DNA of 64,000 nucleotides from Cohnella mopanensis (GTDB lineage: Bacteria > Bacillota > Bacilli > Paenibacillales > Paenibacillaceae): the NCBI RefSeq assembly GCF_022352055.1, contig NZ_JAKRWM010000001.1:372001-436000 (forward strand), read 5' to 3'. Below the pieces are notes generated by a model, which ran no database searches, was not told where the DNA came from, and saw nothing but the letters and a program-made list of their open reading frames with translations. Of this stretch, positions 53,816-62,460 are shown one piece after another. The position numbers were made by a program, and so were the translations under genes. Numbering within the stretch: position 1 is the stretch's first letter; each line of letters begins with the position of its first letter.

Positions 53816-55408
53816 TTAATACAAGTGAACTTCTTTAGCGTTGTTCAGATCAGGCAGGGCGGAGATTTCGCCCAGCACTTGCTTAGTTACGCCTTTATCT
53901 ACGCCGAGCACCATGATAGCTGCGCCGCCGACGATTTTACGTCCCACTTGCATAGTAGCGATATTGATATCTCTTGTGCCAAGCAGTGTTCCAACGCGGC
54001 CGATGATGCCTGGCTTATCATCGTGGGAGATAAGCAGGATATGTCCTTGAGGCTCAACGTCGACCGGGAATTTGTCCACTTGAGTAATACGTGGACCGAA
54101 GCCGTTCAGCAATGTTCCCGCTACGAGGCGCTCTTCTTTGTCGGTGCGAAGAGTTACGCTCACTTGGTTAGTGAACCCTTTGGAAGCATGCGACTTCGTA
54201 ATGACGATGTTCACGTCGCGGTTCTTGGCAAGATGCATCGCGTTAACGACGTTGACTTGATCGGAACCCAAGTGATAGGAAAGTACGCCATCAACGATAT
54301 GGCGAGTTAACGGTTGCGTATCGACATCCGCTAATTCTCCAGCGTAAGTAACCGCGATTTCCTTCACGGGACCTTCGGCGATTTGGGCTGCGAAGCTTCC
54401 AAGCTTGTTGCCGAGCTGGAAGTACGGCTCAAGCTTAGCTAATACGTCTGCGGCGACAGGAGGCATGTTAACGGCATTCTTGAACGGCTCACCGCGAAGA
54501 ATGTGCAGCAATTGCTCCGATACGTCGATCGCAACGTTCTCTTGGGCTTCAATAGTCGAAGCGCCCAAGTGAGGGGTAACAATGATTTTCGGGTGGGACA
54601 GGAAAGGGTGGTCAGCCGCAGGCGGCTCTTCTTCGAATACGTCGAAAGCAGCTCCAGCGACTTGTCCTGCATTGATAGCTTCAACGAGCGCTAGCTCATC
54701 GATAATTCCGCCACGTGCGCAGTTAACGATGCGAACACCCTTTTTAATGCGGGCAAATTGATCTTTACCGATCATATGGCGAGTTTCCGGAGTAAGAGGC
54801 GTATGAACGGTAATGAAATCCGCTTCCGCAATAATATCTTCAACGGATGCTTTGCGTACGCCCATCTTCTCAGCGCGCTCTTCCGTCAGGAATGGATCGT
54901 AACCGAGGACGTCCATGCCGAATGCTTTGGCACGGGATGCGACTTCGCTGCCGATCCGGCCCATACCCAGTACGCCAAGTACTTTATTGCGAAGCTCTAC
55001 ACCGACGAAGGTTTTGCGATCCCATTCGCCGCCGACTGTTTTCAAGTAAGCTTGAGGGATATGACGAGCAACGGCCATCATCATGGCGAATGTATGCTCG
55101 CACGTTGTAATCGTATTGCCATCAGGAGCATTAATAACGATAATTCCGCGTTTGGTCGCTGCGTCCAGATCGATATTATCGACGCCGACGCCAGCTCTGC
55201 CGATGACTTTCAATTGTTTGCCGGCAGTCATGATTCTTTCAGTTACTCGTGTTTGGCTACGAACGAGCAATGCATCGTATTCGCCGATAATAGCGACGAG
55301 TTCGTCCTCGCTTAATCCTGTTTTCTTGTCAATCGAGATGTCGGATGCTTCGACGAGGAGTGAAATCCCCAAATCGCTAATCGGATCCGAGACCAGTACT
55401 TTAAACAT
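53816..55408 (-). CDS. serA: D-3-phosphoglycerate dehydrogenase
   Basis: A 530-residue enzyme for the first step of serine synthesis. NAD site VLGMGRIGSEVASRAKAFGM; catalytic Arg in NCARGGIIDE, Glu in FEEEPPAADHP and His in VTPHLGAST. Residues about 320-450 are the intervening ASB domain and the end (ILLISHDDKPGIIGRVGTLL) is an ACT domain, the usual site of serine feedback. AAGGAGGG before the ATG. Its 150-base leader is structured (see separate entry). Confidence 0.96.
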   Translation of the reverse strand: MFKVLVSDPISDLGISLLVEASDISIDKKTGLSEDELVAIIGEYDALLVRSQTRVTERIMTAGKQLKVIGRAGVGVDNIDLDAATKRGIIVINAPDGNTITTCEHTFAMMMAVARHIPQAYLKTVGGEWDRKTFVGVELRNKVLGVLGMGRIGSEVASRAKAFGMDVLGYDPFLTEERAEKMGVRKASVEDIIAEADFITVHTPLTPETRHMIGKDQFARIKKGVRIVNCARGGIIDELALVEAINAGQVAGAAFDVFEEEPPAADHPFLSHPKIIVTPHLGASTIEAQENVAIDVSEQLLHILRGEPFKNAVNMPPVAADVLAKLEPYFQLGNKLGSFAAQIAEGPVKEIAVTYAGELADVDTQPLTRHIVDGVLSYHLGSDQVNVVNAMHLAKNRDVNIVITKSHASKGFTNQVSVTLRTDKEERLVAGTLLNGFGPRITQVDKFPVDVEPQGHILLISHDDKPGIIGRVGTLLGTRDINIATMQVGRKIVGGAAIMVLGVDKGVTKQVLGEISALPDLNNAKEVHLY

Positions 55409-55561
55409 GTGGAACCCTCCTTCGATATATAGAAAACACCCTCAACCCCGCTCACCGCAATTAGCGGGCAAACGGTGCGTAGAGGGTGACTCCGCAAGGT
55501 CACTTCTTTTCCTGTATCGCCTTACGCACGAGCGTGGTTCCAATTGCCTTTCCTATTTTAT
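55409..55561 (-). ncRNA. Structured serA leader RNA, candidate riboswitch or attenuator
   Basis: On the transcribed (minus) strand the leader can fold in two ways. Form A: GUGCGUA (55523-55529) with UACGCAC (55475-55481), enclosing the hairpin GUGAC/GUCAC (55486-55503). Form B: CACCCUC (55482-55488) with GAGGGUG (55437-55443), enclosing a CCCGCU/AGCGGG hairpin (55447-55468), followed by UUUU: a terminator shape. The bases of form B's left arm overlap the GUGAC hairpin and abut P1, so A and B exclude each other. Near the 5' end UGGAACCACG resembles the T-box sequence, but there is no room for a T-box Stem I: the upstream gene ends 90 bases away and a TATAAAAT (55554-55561) suggests the RNA starts just before it. 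I recognise no known riboswitch class. Confidence 0.55.
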
Positions 55562-55632
55562 AGCAATGGGATAGGCATTGCAATGGCGAAAGTACGACAA
55601 AATGAGCATGAAATCGAGATTATCCCAAAGTT

Positions 55633-56556
55633 CTACTTCTCCAAGAAGAAAAAAGGCAGTTGAGGCAATTGCTCGCTCTCGTAGAAGCGCGATTTCATCG
55701 AAACGAAATCTCCGTTGCGCACCGCTTCCGTGCTGACAAGCAACTCGGCGATCGCATTAAAGCTTTTGACTTTTCTTTTGTCGGCTTGACCGGAGCTAAT
55801 GAACTGGTCTATTCTTGCCGTTAAGTCATGTGGCAAAAAGTCGGTAAGCTCGTTTTGTTCGGACAAGAAATCGGAGCTGATTTTAATTTTGACCAGAAGA
55901 GGAAGGGCTTTCCACTTGCTGATAGAAAGGACTTCCGGACTCGCGTAATCACCCGGAATGTCGGAGTTGACCGATTCCGCCCATTTCAGCATGGAACTGT
56001 AATATTCTTTTTGCGCGGTAAGAGCTTGGGCTCTCCCTTCCTTATAGAACGAATTGCCGTTTACTTTGTCCATCACCATATCCGCTGTGCCTTCGTTGGC
56101 TTTCTCTGCAAGCGCCGAGAAGCTTTCGTTAAACAACTTGAGGCTCTTTAAGTAGCTTGTTTGGGAATTTTTCAGATGCGGCGAGATCGGCGCAACATAG
56201 ACCCCTTTGATGGCATCGTATTTTTTCTGGGCGGATTTGGCAAGTTCCTTCATGGACGCCGCCCGATCGGCTGTAGGATCGGATAACCACTTATCTTGTG
56301 CCGTAATCCAATCGTTTTGAAATTCACGATAAGACAAAAATACGGTATGATAGAAGGAAACCAAATCTTGTTGCTGATAAGCGTTCGGTTGGAGTGCGGC
56401 CGTACTGTTTACTGTTACTTCCGCTACAGCAAGCCTGGTTTCCGTGCGATCGGTGCCGACTTTGACGCCGTAAAAAAAAGCACCAACCGCGATGATAAGC
56501 ATAAGTAAGAAAGCTAGCGAGAACATGAGATCGGATCGATTCAGACGCTTTTCCAT
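55633..56556 (-). CDS. Conserved-looking membrane-anchored protein, function unknown
   Basis: A 307-residue protein with one N-terminal helix (LMFSLAFLLMLIIAVGAFFYGVKVG) and a predicted extracellular, mostly helical domain rich in Lys, Ser and Gln (for example SYREFQNDWITAQDKWLSDP and LKNSQTSYLKSLKLFNESFSALAEKA). The shape recalls four-helix sensory or chaperone domains but I do not recognise a family. GGAGCAACCG is upstream of the ATG. It lies upstream of serA on the same strand, apparently separate in transcription. Confidence 0.7.
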   Translation of the reverse strand: MEKRLNRSDLMFSLAFLLMLIIAVGAFFYGVKVGTDRTETRLAVAEVTVNSTAALQPNAYQQQDLVSFYHTVFLSYREFQNDWITAQDKWLSDPTADRAASMKELAKSAQKKYDAIKGVYVAPISPHLKNSQTSYLKSLKLFNESFSALAEKANEGTADMVMDKVNGNSFYKEGRAQALTAQKEYYSSMLKWAESVNSDIPGDYASPEVLSISKWKALPLLVKIKISSDFLSEQNELTDFLPHDLTARIDQFISSGQADKRKVKSFNAIAELLVSTEAVRNGDFVSMKSRFYESEQLPQLPFFFLEK

Positions 56557-56656
56557 CGGTTGCTCCTTTAAACGGTATTAGTATTTTGTGGGTAGTCCTA
56601 GTATAGGAAAAAACAAAGCACTTGAACATACAAAAATTCGCAAGATAAGAGGGAAC

Positions 56657-57253
56657 ATGAGAAAATTCGACATAAAAAACATCAAAATACGTAAAGTGAC
56701 CGTTGACCAGTTGAATGACAAGATGTTATTAGTCAATTTATATGTAACGCAAGTGCTCACTCTTATTATCGGTATCGTGTGGGTTTTATTTCAGGGCAGG
56801 AACCCACTTGACTTTTACCGTTATCCCGGTTCGGCCGATTTTGTGTGGTGGGGAGCCGGATTGGCGCTTGCCGTTCTAGTGTTTGATCTAGGTATTTCTC
56901 GATTTGCTCCAGAGGATGTGGCGGATGACGGAGGGGTCAACGACAGAATTTTCCGTACAAGGCCGGTATGGCATATCGCCGTCATCTCGTTGATTGTCGC
57001 CATTTGCGAAGAAACGTTATTCCGCGGAGCTATTCAACATGCGATAGGGCCGTATTGGACGAGTATTATTTTCGCTGCCATTCATGTTCGATATTTACGC
57101 CATTGGATTCCAACGGGCTTGGTATTCGCAATTAGTTACGGGCTGGGTTGGATTCTTATGGAAACGGGAACCTTATGGGCACCAATCTTGGCGCATTTCC
57201 TGGTCGATTTCGTGATGGGATGTATCATTCGTTTCCGGAGGGAAGAACAATGA
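56657..57253 (+). CDS. CPBP-family intramembrane metalloprotease
   Basis: A 198-residue membrane protein of the CPBP/Abi (CAAX protease-like) family. Motif 1 is CEETLFRGAIQH, motif 2 FAAIHVRYLRHW and motif 3 APILAHFLVDFVMG, giving the Glu-Glu, Arg, His and His residues expected for a metal site. Substrate unknown; in bacilli such proteins are linked to envelope stress or bacteriocin immunity. Start taken at the ATG at 56657; an in-frame GTG at 56588 would add 23 basic residues. Overlaps the next gene by four bases. Confidence 0.8.
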   Translation: MRKFDIKNIKIRKVTVDQLNDKMLLVNLYVTQVLTLIIGIVWVLFQGRNPLDFYRYPGSADFVWWGAGLALAVLVFDLGISRFAPEDVADDGGVNDRIFRTRPVWHIAVISLIVAICEETLFRGAIQHAIGPYWTSIIFAAIHVRYLRHWIPTGLVFAISYGLGWILMETGTLWAPILAHFLVDFVMGCIIRFRREEQ

Positions 57254-57546
57254 AAGAAAACGACGAAACCTCATCGGTGTGGGAGAGGTACGTTGCGGCT
57301 AAACAAACTGTATTCGGAGATGACAAGGAAGAACAACCCCCGTTGACCATCGAAGAGCTGGAAGCGGCCATTGCCGAGGCTGCAGCCAGCTCGGGCATTC
57401 CGGAAATCGGGATGCCTCCCCGATCAGAAGTCCATCCCGTTAAACGGAGCCAGCTCTCGAAGTGGTTTTATTTGGTGTTGGTTATTTTATTTACCGCTTT
57501 GGTAATCGGGTTATTGTGGTGGGGGCGGAAGCTAGAAGGCGTATAG
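57250..57546 (+). CDS. Small C-tail-anchored membrane protein, unknown
   Basis: A 98-residue protein with an acidic N-terminal part (TIEELEAAIAEAAASSGIPE) and one C-terminal helix (WFYLVLVILFTALVIGLLWWG). Its ATG overlaps the stop of the CPBP protease gene after GGAGGG, so the two are translated together and may act together. No recognised domain. Confidence 0.7.
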   Translation: MKENDETSSVWERYVAAKQTVFGDDKEEQPPLTIEELEAAIAEAAASSGIPEIGMPPRSEVHPVKRSQLSKWFYLVLVILFTALVIGLLWWGRKLEGV

Positions 57547-57575
57547 GTGATTTCGATACCCTATCCATAGCTCAG

Positions 57576-57629
57576 AAATAAGGCTGTCCCGGGAGGTCTG
57601 AGATCGGACCTTCCGGGACAGCCTTATTT
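57576..57629. terminator. Bidirectional terminator
   Basis: A long near-perfect inverted repeat: AAATAAGGCTGTCCCGG and its complement, with an inner GAGGTC/GACCTT part, between convergent genes. Confidence 0.9.
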
Positions 57630-57632
57630 GGC

Positions 57633-58505
57633 TTATAATTCGGTATCAATCGCGTTCGGATCAACGAAGGAGTAGCCTTTCTCTTCCAATTGCGTTAACA
57701 GGTTATCCAGCGTTTTTGCAGTCCAGGGAAGCTCATGCATGAGGATGTTGCTGCCGGGATGAAGCTGCTCCATTACGTTATCTATTACAGCTTGAGGGCG
57801 TTTGTCCTCTGCGGTTTTGTTCATATCCCAATCCAACGAACCGTTAGACCATGTCATGAACAGCATTCCGTTGTCTTTGGTAATTTTGCGAACGGCATCA
57901 TTGCCAGCTCCGAAAGGCGGCCTGAAGAATACTGGGGTTTTACCCGTAACTTCTTTAACGATCGTTTGCACGCTTTCGATTTGGTCCTTGATTTTAGCTT
58001 CATTTTCTTTTTTAAGGGAGATATGGTCCCAAGAATGGTTGCCGATGACTTGATTGCGTTCGTCGATGACTTTAAGAAGATCCGGGTTCGCTTTTACGCG
58101 ATAGCCGTTCACGAAGAAAATAGCTTTTGCATTATGTTTATCCAGCGTATCGAGGATAGGATCAAGCGTTATGTGATCTTTAGGGCCGTCATCGAACGTT
58201 AAAAGCACGACTTTGTTATCGGTCTTTTCTTTGTCGATGGGAACGATGAAATAATTTTTGTTCATACGGTAAGTTTTAGCGACTTCGGTTGGCTCCGGCG
58301 TGGCGCTTGGCTCGGTTTCTTCGGACGGCGAAGCTTGCGGACTCGCTGACGGCGAAGCTGACGCTGTAGCCGATGGAGATGCCGGGGTAGTCTCCACTTG
58401 GGATGGGGAAGCGGTAGAGCTTGGCGTAGAAGCTTTGCCGCCGCACGCGGTCAAAAGCCCAGCCAGCAAAACGGTTGTACAAAAAACGAGAAGACGACGA
58501 TTCAT
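57633..58505 (-). CDS. Lipoprotein polysaccharide deacetylase
   Basis: A 290-residue exported lipoprotein with lipobox LLTAC (Cys21), a Ser/Pro/Ala/Thr linker (about residues 25-75) and one complete NodB domain: LLTFDDGPKD, the metal site GNHSWDH, RPPFGAG, TWSNGSLDW and LMHELPW. Predicted peptidoglycan or chitooligosaccharide de-N-acetylase. It is not linked to the deacetylases of the 16-24 kb locus. The ATG at 58505 is nine bases after GGAGGG; the frame is open further up but this start gives the signal peptide. Confidence 0.9.
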   Translation of the reverse strand: MNRRLLVFCTTVLLAGLLTACGGKASTPSSTASPSQVETTPASPSATASASPSASPQASPSEETEPSATPEPTEVAKTYRMNKNYFIVPIDKEKTDNKVVLLTFDDGPKDHITLDPILDTLDKHNAKAIFFVNGYRVKANPDLLKVIDERNQVIGNHSWDHISLKKENEAKIKDQIESVQTIVKEVTGKTPVFFRPPFGAGNDAVRKITKDNGMLFMTWSNGSLDWDMNKTAEDKRPQAVIDNVMEQLHPGSNILMHELPWTAKTLDNLLTQLEEKGYSFVDPNAIDTEL

Positions 58506-58671
58506 GCTGGAATTCCCTCCATTTGCGTTCATAGCACTTGAGACGGCATAGCCGGCGTACATGAATTGTATCATAATTACCCCATGAATCGACAGATGAC
58601 GCGCTTCCTTATTTTGATGGGGAATGTCTGAGGTCATCCCGGTCACAATAAAGTTATTAAGGAGGTGGCAA

Positions 58672-59007
58672 ATGAAAATCGGGACTTTCGTTATGGGTGG
58701 ATTAGCAGGAGCTGCAATCGTAATGATGATACAACGTAATCCGAGGATGTCAGCTGTCGCCGCGAACGTCGGCAATAACCTTAAGCATCGAATGTACAAC
58801 ATGAAGGACGATGCCATGGGGATGGCGAAGAATACGAAGTTTGCAAGCAGTTTCATGAGATCGACGGATAAGTCTAAACCGGGTTTCTCATCAACTTCCT
58901 CTCCTGACAGAGGGATGGACAATGTTGGGAAATCTGCTTCTCGGGATTCGGAAATTCGCGCCGAGATCGATTCGTTCATGGAAGATAGCGAGCAACATCG
59001 GATATAG
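58672..59007 (+). CDS. Small protein of unknown function with one N-terminal membrane segment
   Basis: A 111-residue protein: N-terminal KIGTFVMGGLAGAAIVMMI is a Gly-rich membrane segment resembling YtxH-like proteins, then a Met/Asn/Ser-rich soluble tail ending in acidic residues. AAGGAGG lies eight bases before the ATG. It is closed by a terminator. No clear function; the 166 bases before it, shared with the divergent deacetylase gene, show no clear signals beyond the ribosome binding sites. Confidence 0.7.
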   Translation: MKIGTFVMGGLAGAAIVMMIQRNPRMSAVAANVGNNLKHRMYNMKDDAMGMAKNTKFASSFMRSTDKSKPGFSSTSSPDRGMDNVGKSASRDSEIRAEIDSFMEDSEQHRI

Positions 59008-59024
59008 GAAAAAGCGTGAAAAAA

Positions 59025-59072
59025 GGCGGCATTGTCCTCCCCTATAAGGGAAAGGATAGTGCCGTTTTTTTG
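59025..59072 (+). terminator. Intrinsic terminator
   Basis: CGGCATTGTCC pairs with GGATAGTGCCG (two G-U pairs) with an inner TCCC/GGGA helix, followed by seven T residues. Confidence 0.82.
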
Positions 59073-59197
59073 TTTTTCGAGGGTTTTCCCTAGTGCATTT
59101 CGTTGGGAGAAGTGATAACATGTTCTCAAGAAAGTTTCATTCACGCATTATATGCTTAATCATAAGCTGTTATCACCCACAGAAGGAGGATCCTGTC

Positions 59198-59797
59198 ATG
59201 AGGATGGAGCGGCTTAGCCAAGACAAAATTCGGATATTCCTCACTTTCGATGATTTGACTGAGCGCGGGATCCAGAAGGAAGACATGTGGCGAGAGATTC
59301 CAAAGGTTCATGAGCTTTTTAGCGAAATGATGGATCAAGCCTACAATGAACTTGGATTCGATGCTTCTGGCCCTTTAGCGGTAGAAGTGTTCGCTATGCC
59401 TGCGCAAGGAATGGTTGTAATCGTCACCAGAGGTAAGCTAGACAGGGATTCGGATTCCACGTCTGAGGACGAAGAGGAAGTATATGAATTAGAAGTTACG
59501 CTTGAACAAAGCGAAGCCATTATATATCGATTCAGGGACATTGAAGATGCAATCGGTGCCGCCAAGACATTAGTCAGCCATTTGACCGAAGAAGGTAGGA
59601 TGTACCGCTATCAGAATCAATGGGTTCTTTGCTTCGATCCGGCTGGGCTTGAAAGCTCAGGCTATCATGCGCTGATCGCGGTGCTGGCGGAATATGGGGA
59701 AGCGACTTCGATCACCCCTGCTGTTCTAGAAGAATATGGCCAACTCATTATCGGCTCGCAAGCGGTTAAAGTACTAGCCGAGCATTTCACGAATTAA
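59198..59797 (+). CDS. mecA: Adaptor protein MecA/YpbH
   Basis: A 199-residue adaptor that targets proteins to the ClpC-ClpP protease. N-terminal MRMERLSQDKIRIFLTFDDLTERGI is the family signature, an acidic linker (DSTSEDEEEVYE) follows and the C-terminal domain (about 110-199) binds ClpC. The neighbourhood (prsW, ypeB, ypfA) points to the YpbH/MecB paralogue position of Bacillus. ATG at 59198, eight bases after AGAAGGAGG. Confidence 0.9.
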   Translation: MRMERLSQDKIRIFLTFDDLTERGIQKEDMWREIPKVHELFSEMMDQAYNELGFDASGPLAVEVFAMPAQGMVVIVTRGKLDRDSDSTSEDEEEVYELEVTLEQSEAIIYRFRDIEDAIGAAKTLVSHLTEEGRMYRYQNQWVLCFDPAGLESSGYHALIAVLAEYGEATSITPAVLEEYGQLIIGSQAVKVLAEHFTN

Positions 59798-59820
59798 CCT
59801 TTTGAATAGTCGCAACGAGT

Positions 59821-59846
59821 AAAGCCCCGATATCGGGGCTTTTTTA
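59821..59846 (+). terminator. Intrinsic terminator of mecA
   Basis: AAAGCCCCGATATCGGGGCTTT, a perfect palindrome, followed by more T residues. Confidence 0.88.
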
Positions 59847-59883
59847 TATGATAAGATCATCCTATTTCACCAAATGTTCTTTT

Positions 59884-59911
59884 TTTACACGTCTTGTTTT
59901 GCTGTTATAAT
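59884..59911 (+). promoter_or_regulatory. Putative SigA promoter of prsW
   Basis: TTTACA (59884-59889), 16 bases, TATAAT (59906-59911), about 28 bases before the prsW start. Confidence 0.55.
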
Positions 59912-59939
59912 AGAAGGGTAGGAAAGGAGGGAACAATGA

Positions 59940-60635
59940 ATGCTGCTCGTATCGATATTGGCGGCCGCGATCGTACCCGGAATTGCGTTGCTTGCTTATT
60001 TTTACTGGAAAGATCGCTATGACGCCGAACCGGTATCGATGGTGCTCAAAATGTTCCTGACTGGCGTATTGATCGTAGTGCCCATTATGATCGTACAGCG
60101 TGGATTAATGATCTGGTGGGGAGAGTCTCCGTTCACTTTCTCTTTTATCATATCCGCTGGCGTCGAAGAATTTTTCAAGTGGTTCGTACTCTATCATATT
60201 ATCTACAATCATACGGAATTCGATGAACCTTACGACGGGATCGTCTATGCCGTAGCGGTATCGCTTGGTTTCGCGACATTGGAGAACGTTTTATATGTTT
60301 TCCTTGAGCCCGCTACGTTCGGAACATTGATGATGAGGGCTTTGCTGCCGGTATCCGGACATGCTTTGTTCGGTGTATATATGGGATATTCTCTCGGTAA
60401 GGCTAAATTCTCAGTAGGCAAGAGCGTCAAGATCCACTTATGGCTGGCGTTATTGTTGCCCCTTATATGGCACGGAACATACGATTTCATGCTTATGACC
60501 GTTCCGTCTAGCTGGATTTGGCTGGCCGTTCCTTTTATGTTATTCCTATGGTTCAGCGGAATTCGCATGGTTAACAGCGCCAATGCCGTCTCGCCGTTTC
60601 GGTTCTTAAAGCGGGAGGAAGAGATTAAATCGTGA
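59940..60635 (+). CDS. prsW: Membrane protease PrsW
   Basis: A 231-residue membrane protease with about seven helices. PrsW makes the first cut in anti-sigma factor RsiW in Bacillus, activating the envelope-stress factor SigW. The E-E-x-x-K motif is in AGVEEFFKWFVLYHII; further conserved parts are DGIVYAVAVSLGFATLENVLYV and RALLPVSGHALFGVYMG with His. The ATG at 59940 is eight bases after AAGGAGGG; an ATG four bases earlier is in another frame. Confidence 0.93.
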   Translation: MLLVSILAAAIVPGIALLAYFYWKDRYDAEPVSMVLKMFLTGVLIVVPIMIVQRGLMIWWGESPFTFSFIISAGVEEFFKWFVLYHIIYNHTEFDEPYDGIVYAVAVSLGFATLENVLYVFLEPATFGTLMMRALLPVSGHALFGVYMGYSLGKAKFSVGKSVKIHLWLALLLPLIWHGTYDFMLMTVPSSWIWLAVPFMLFLWFSGIRMVNSANAVSPFRFLKREEEIKS

Positions 60636-60688
60636 CCGTTCCGTCCATACTGGATATGGGAATATTCGGTAGAGGGGGGAGTCACCTG

Positions 60689-60847
60689 TTGTCGCAACGG
60701 CATAAAGTAACGATACGGTGCAATCGGTGCCATGAGAAGTTCATTTTGCGAGGACGCAAAGAAAGAGGACGAGTGGACACCGGATTCAAGCAATGCTTGT
60801 GCAGCAATGCGGATGATTTCGAAATCGAAGAGGAAGCTCTCATCTAA
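60689..60847 (+). CDS. Small cysteine-rich (zinc-ribbon-like) protein
   Basis: A 52-residue basic protein with two cysteine pairs, IRCNRCHEKF and KQCLCSN, 20-odd residues apart, suggesting a metal site, and an acidic end. The TTG at 60689 is seven bases after GGGGGGAG. The frame stays open to a GTG at 60632 overlapping prsW, but that start has no good site. I do not recognise a family. Confidence 0.55.
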   Translation: MSQRHKVTIRCNRCHEKFILRGRKERGRVDTGFKQCLCSNADDFEIEEEALI

Positions 60848-60964
60848 CAGGATGGGGCTTCCTTTTCTTGTTATTCCGGTAAAGCTGGGTGTCGCGCATA
60901 AAAGTGGAACCTTCTTCCCACAATAACCGCATAACGTTTTGGGAATGAAAGGGGTCGGCTTTTC

Positions 60965-62320
60965 ATGTATGCTCGATTAAGTTCCATTATGTTTCCGATT
61001 GCAACCTTGCTGTTTATCGGCGCCATTGTTTGGGGGTACCAAGAGCATCAAGAGAAAAACTCCGTTCTAATCAAAGCAGAGAACCAGTATCAGCGCGCGT
61101 TCCATGATTTGAGCCATCACATGGGGCGGCTGCATGACCAGCTCGGACAAACGTTAGCCGTGTCTTCCGCGTCCCAAGGCATGCAGCGCAAAGGCATGGT
61201 TAACGTGTGGAGGTTGACCAGCCAAGCGCAGAACGAAATTAACCAGCTTCCGCTTGCGATGTTGCCATTCAACAAAGCGGAACAATTTCTTACGCGGATT
61301 TCGAATTTCGCTTACCGGACAGCGGTGAGGGATCTTAACAAGCAGCCGCTCACTCCAGAAGAACTAAAGACGATGAAGTCACTGTACAAAACGGCTGAAT
61401 CCGTCAATTTAGAATTAGGCAAAGTGCAGGATGCGGTTATATCCGACCATCTACGTTGGATGGATGTCGAGGTAGCTATGGCTAGCGAGAATGGCCCTAA
61501 CAACAATACGATCATCGACGGCTTCAAGGCGATGGATAAACAGATGGGGGCTTATCCAGAGGCGGATTGGGGACCATCCGCGATGTCCACGGACCGTAAG
61601 CTTTCTTCAGCGGGGCTGGAAGGCAAAGAGATGTCGCAAGCGGAAATCAAGAAAAAAGCGTTGGACTTCCTCGGACATCAGGCCAAAGAGACGAACGCCA
61701 AAATTTCGGAGGACGGAAGCAAGACGGACATGCCTATCTTCGCCGTCTCCGTCAAAGGGCAAGGCGGGGTGAACATTCAGTTGGACTATACCCGTAAAGG
61801 AGGACATCTGCTTTGGTTCATGAATCCTCGCGAGGTGAAGAGCCGGAAGCTTGATTTCGATACGGCCCGCAACAAAGGCTCCCAGTTCCTAGTCCGACAC
61901 GATTATAAAGAGATGACGCCGATCACTTATGATGAATACGATCATGTTGCGGTGTTCACTTTCGTGCATACACTCAACGGAGTGAAAATATATCCGGATA
62001 AAGTAACGGTGCGCGTTGCTCTCGACAACGGAGAAGCCGTAGGTTTGCAAGCTTCTGACCATGTTTTTGCCGAGAAGGTGTTAGATCCAGGTAAACCGAA
62101 GATAACAAAGGAGCAAGCGCAAAAAGGTTTGAATCCCGATTTCCGAGTAGAGGATTATTCCCTGTCCGTAATCGAGAATGAAATGCGCAAGTCGGTTCTC
62201 TGCCATGAATTCGTCGGGAAAATCAATAACCACCGCTATCGGATATTCATGAACGCGGATACCGGGGAAGAGGAGAACATCGAGGAAATTCCGGATTCCG
62301 CCAAAGCGATATACAGGTAA
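60965..62320 (+). CDS. ypeB: Germination protein YpeB
   Basis: A 451-residue spore protein with an N-terminal membrane helix (MFPIATLLFIGAIVWGY), a helical N-terminal half and PepSY-type domains in the C-terminal half (about 220-440; KKKALDFLGHQ, VNIQLDYTRKGGHLLWFMNPRE, GEAVGLQASDHVF). YpeB is needed to place or stabilise the cortex-lytic enzyme SleB. In Bacillus sleB is the gene before ypeB; it is not present here. The start at 60965 follows AAAGGGG. A non-terminator hairpin (CCATCG/CGATGG, 62338-62370) follows. Confidence 0.93.
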   Translation: MYARLSSIMFPIATLLFIGAIVWGYQEHQEKNSVLIKAENQYQRAFHDLSHHMGRLHDQLGQTLAVSSASQGMQRKGMVNVWRLTSQAQNEINQLPLAMLPFNKAEQFLTRISNFAYRTAVRDLNKQPLTPEELKTMKSLYKTAESVNLELGKVQDAVISDHLRWMDVEVAMASENGPNNNTIIDGFKAMDKQMGAYPEADWGPSAMSTDRKLSSAGLEGKEMSQAEIKKKALDFLGHQAKETNAKISEDGSKTDMPIFAVSVKGQGGVNIQLDYTRKGGHLLWFMNPREVKSRKLDFDTARNKGSQFLVRHDYKEMTPITYDEYDHVAVFTFVHTLNGVKIYPDKVTVRVALDNGEAVGLQASDHVFAEKVLDPGKPKITKEQAQKGLNPDFRVEDYSLSVIENEMRKSVLCHEFVGKINNHRYRIFMNADTGEEENIEEIPDSAKAIYR

Positions 62321-62460
62321 AAAGGGTTGTCCATACACCATCGTCCGAAAGTATCCCGGGCGATGGTTGTATGTCATTCCCCAAACTTATCCACGCGTGC
62401 TATAATGAAGCGTAAGAGCGATCAGGATTTCCGATCATGCTTCATGTGGAGGGTTTACGA

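Noticed and set aside
55533-55542. Serine T-box upstream of serA
   Set aside because: Only the short UGGAACCACG match is present; there is no space for Stem I and specifier between the upstream stop codon and this site.
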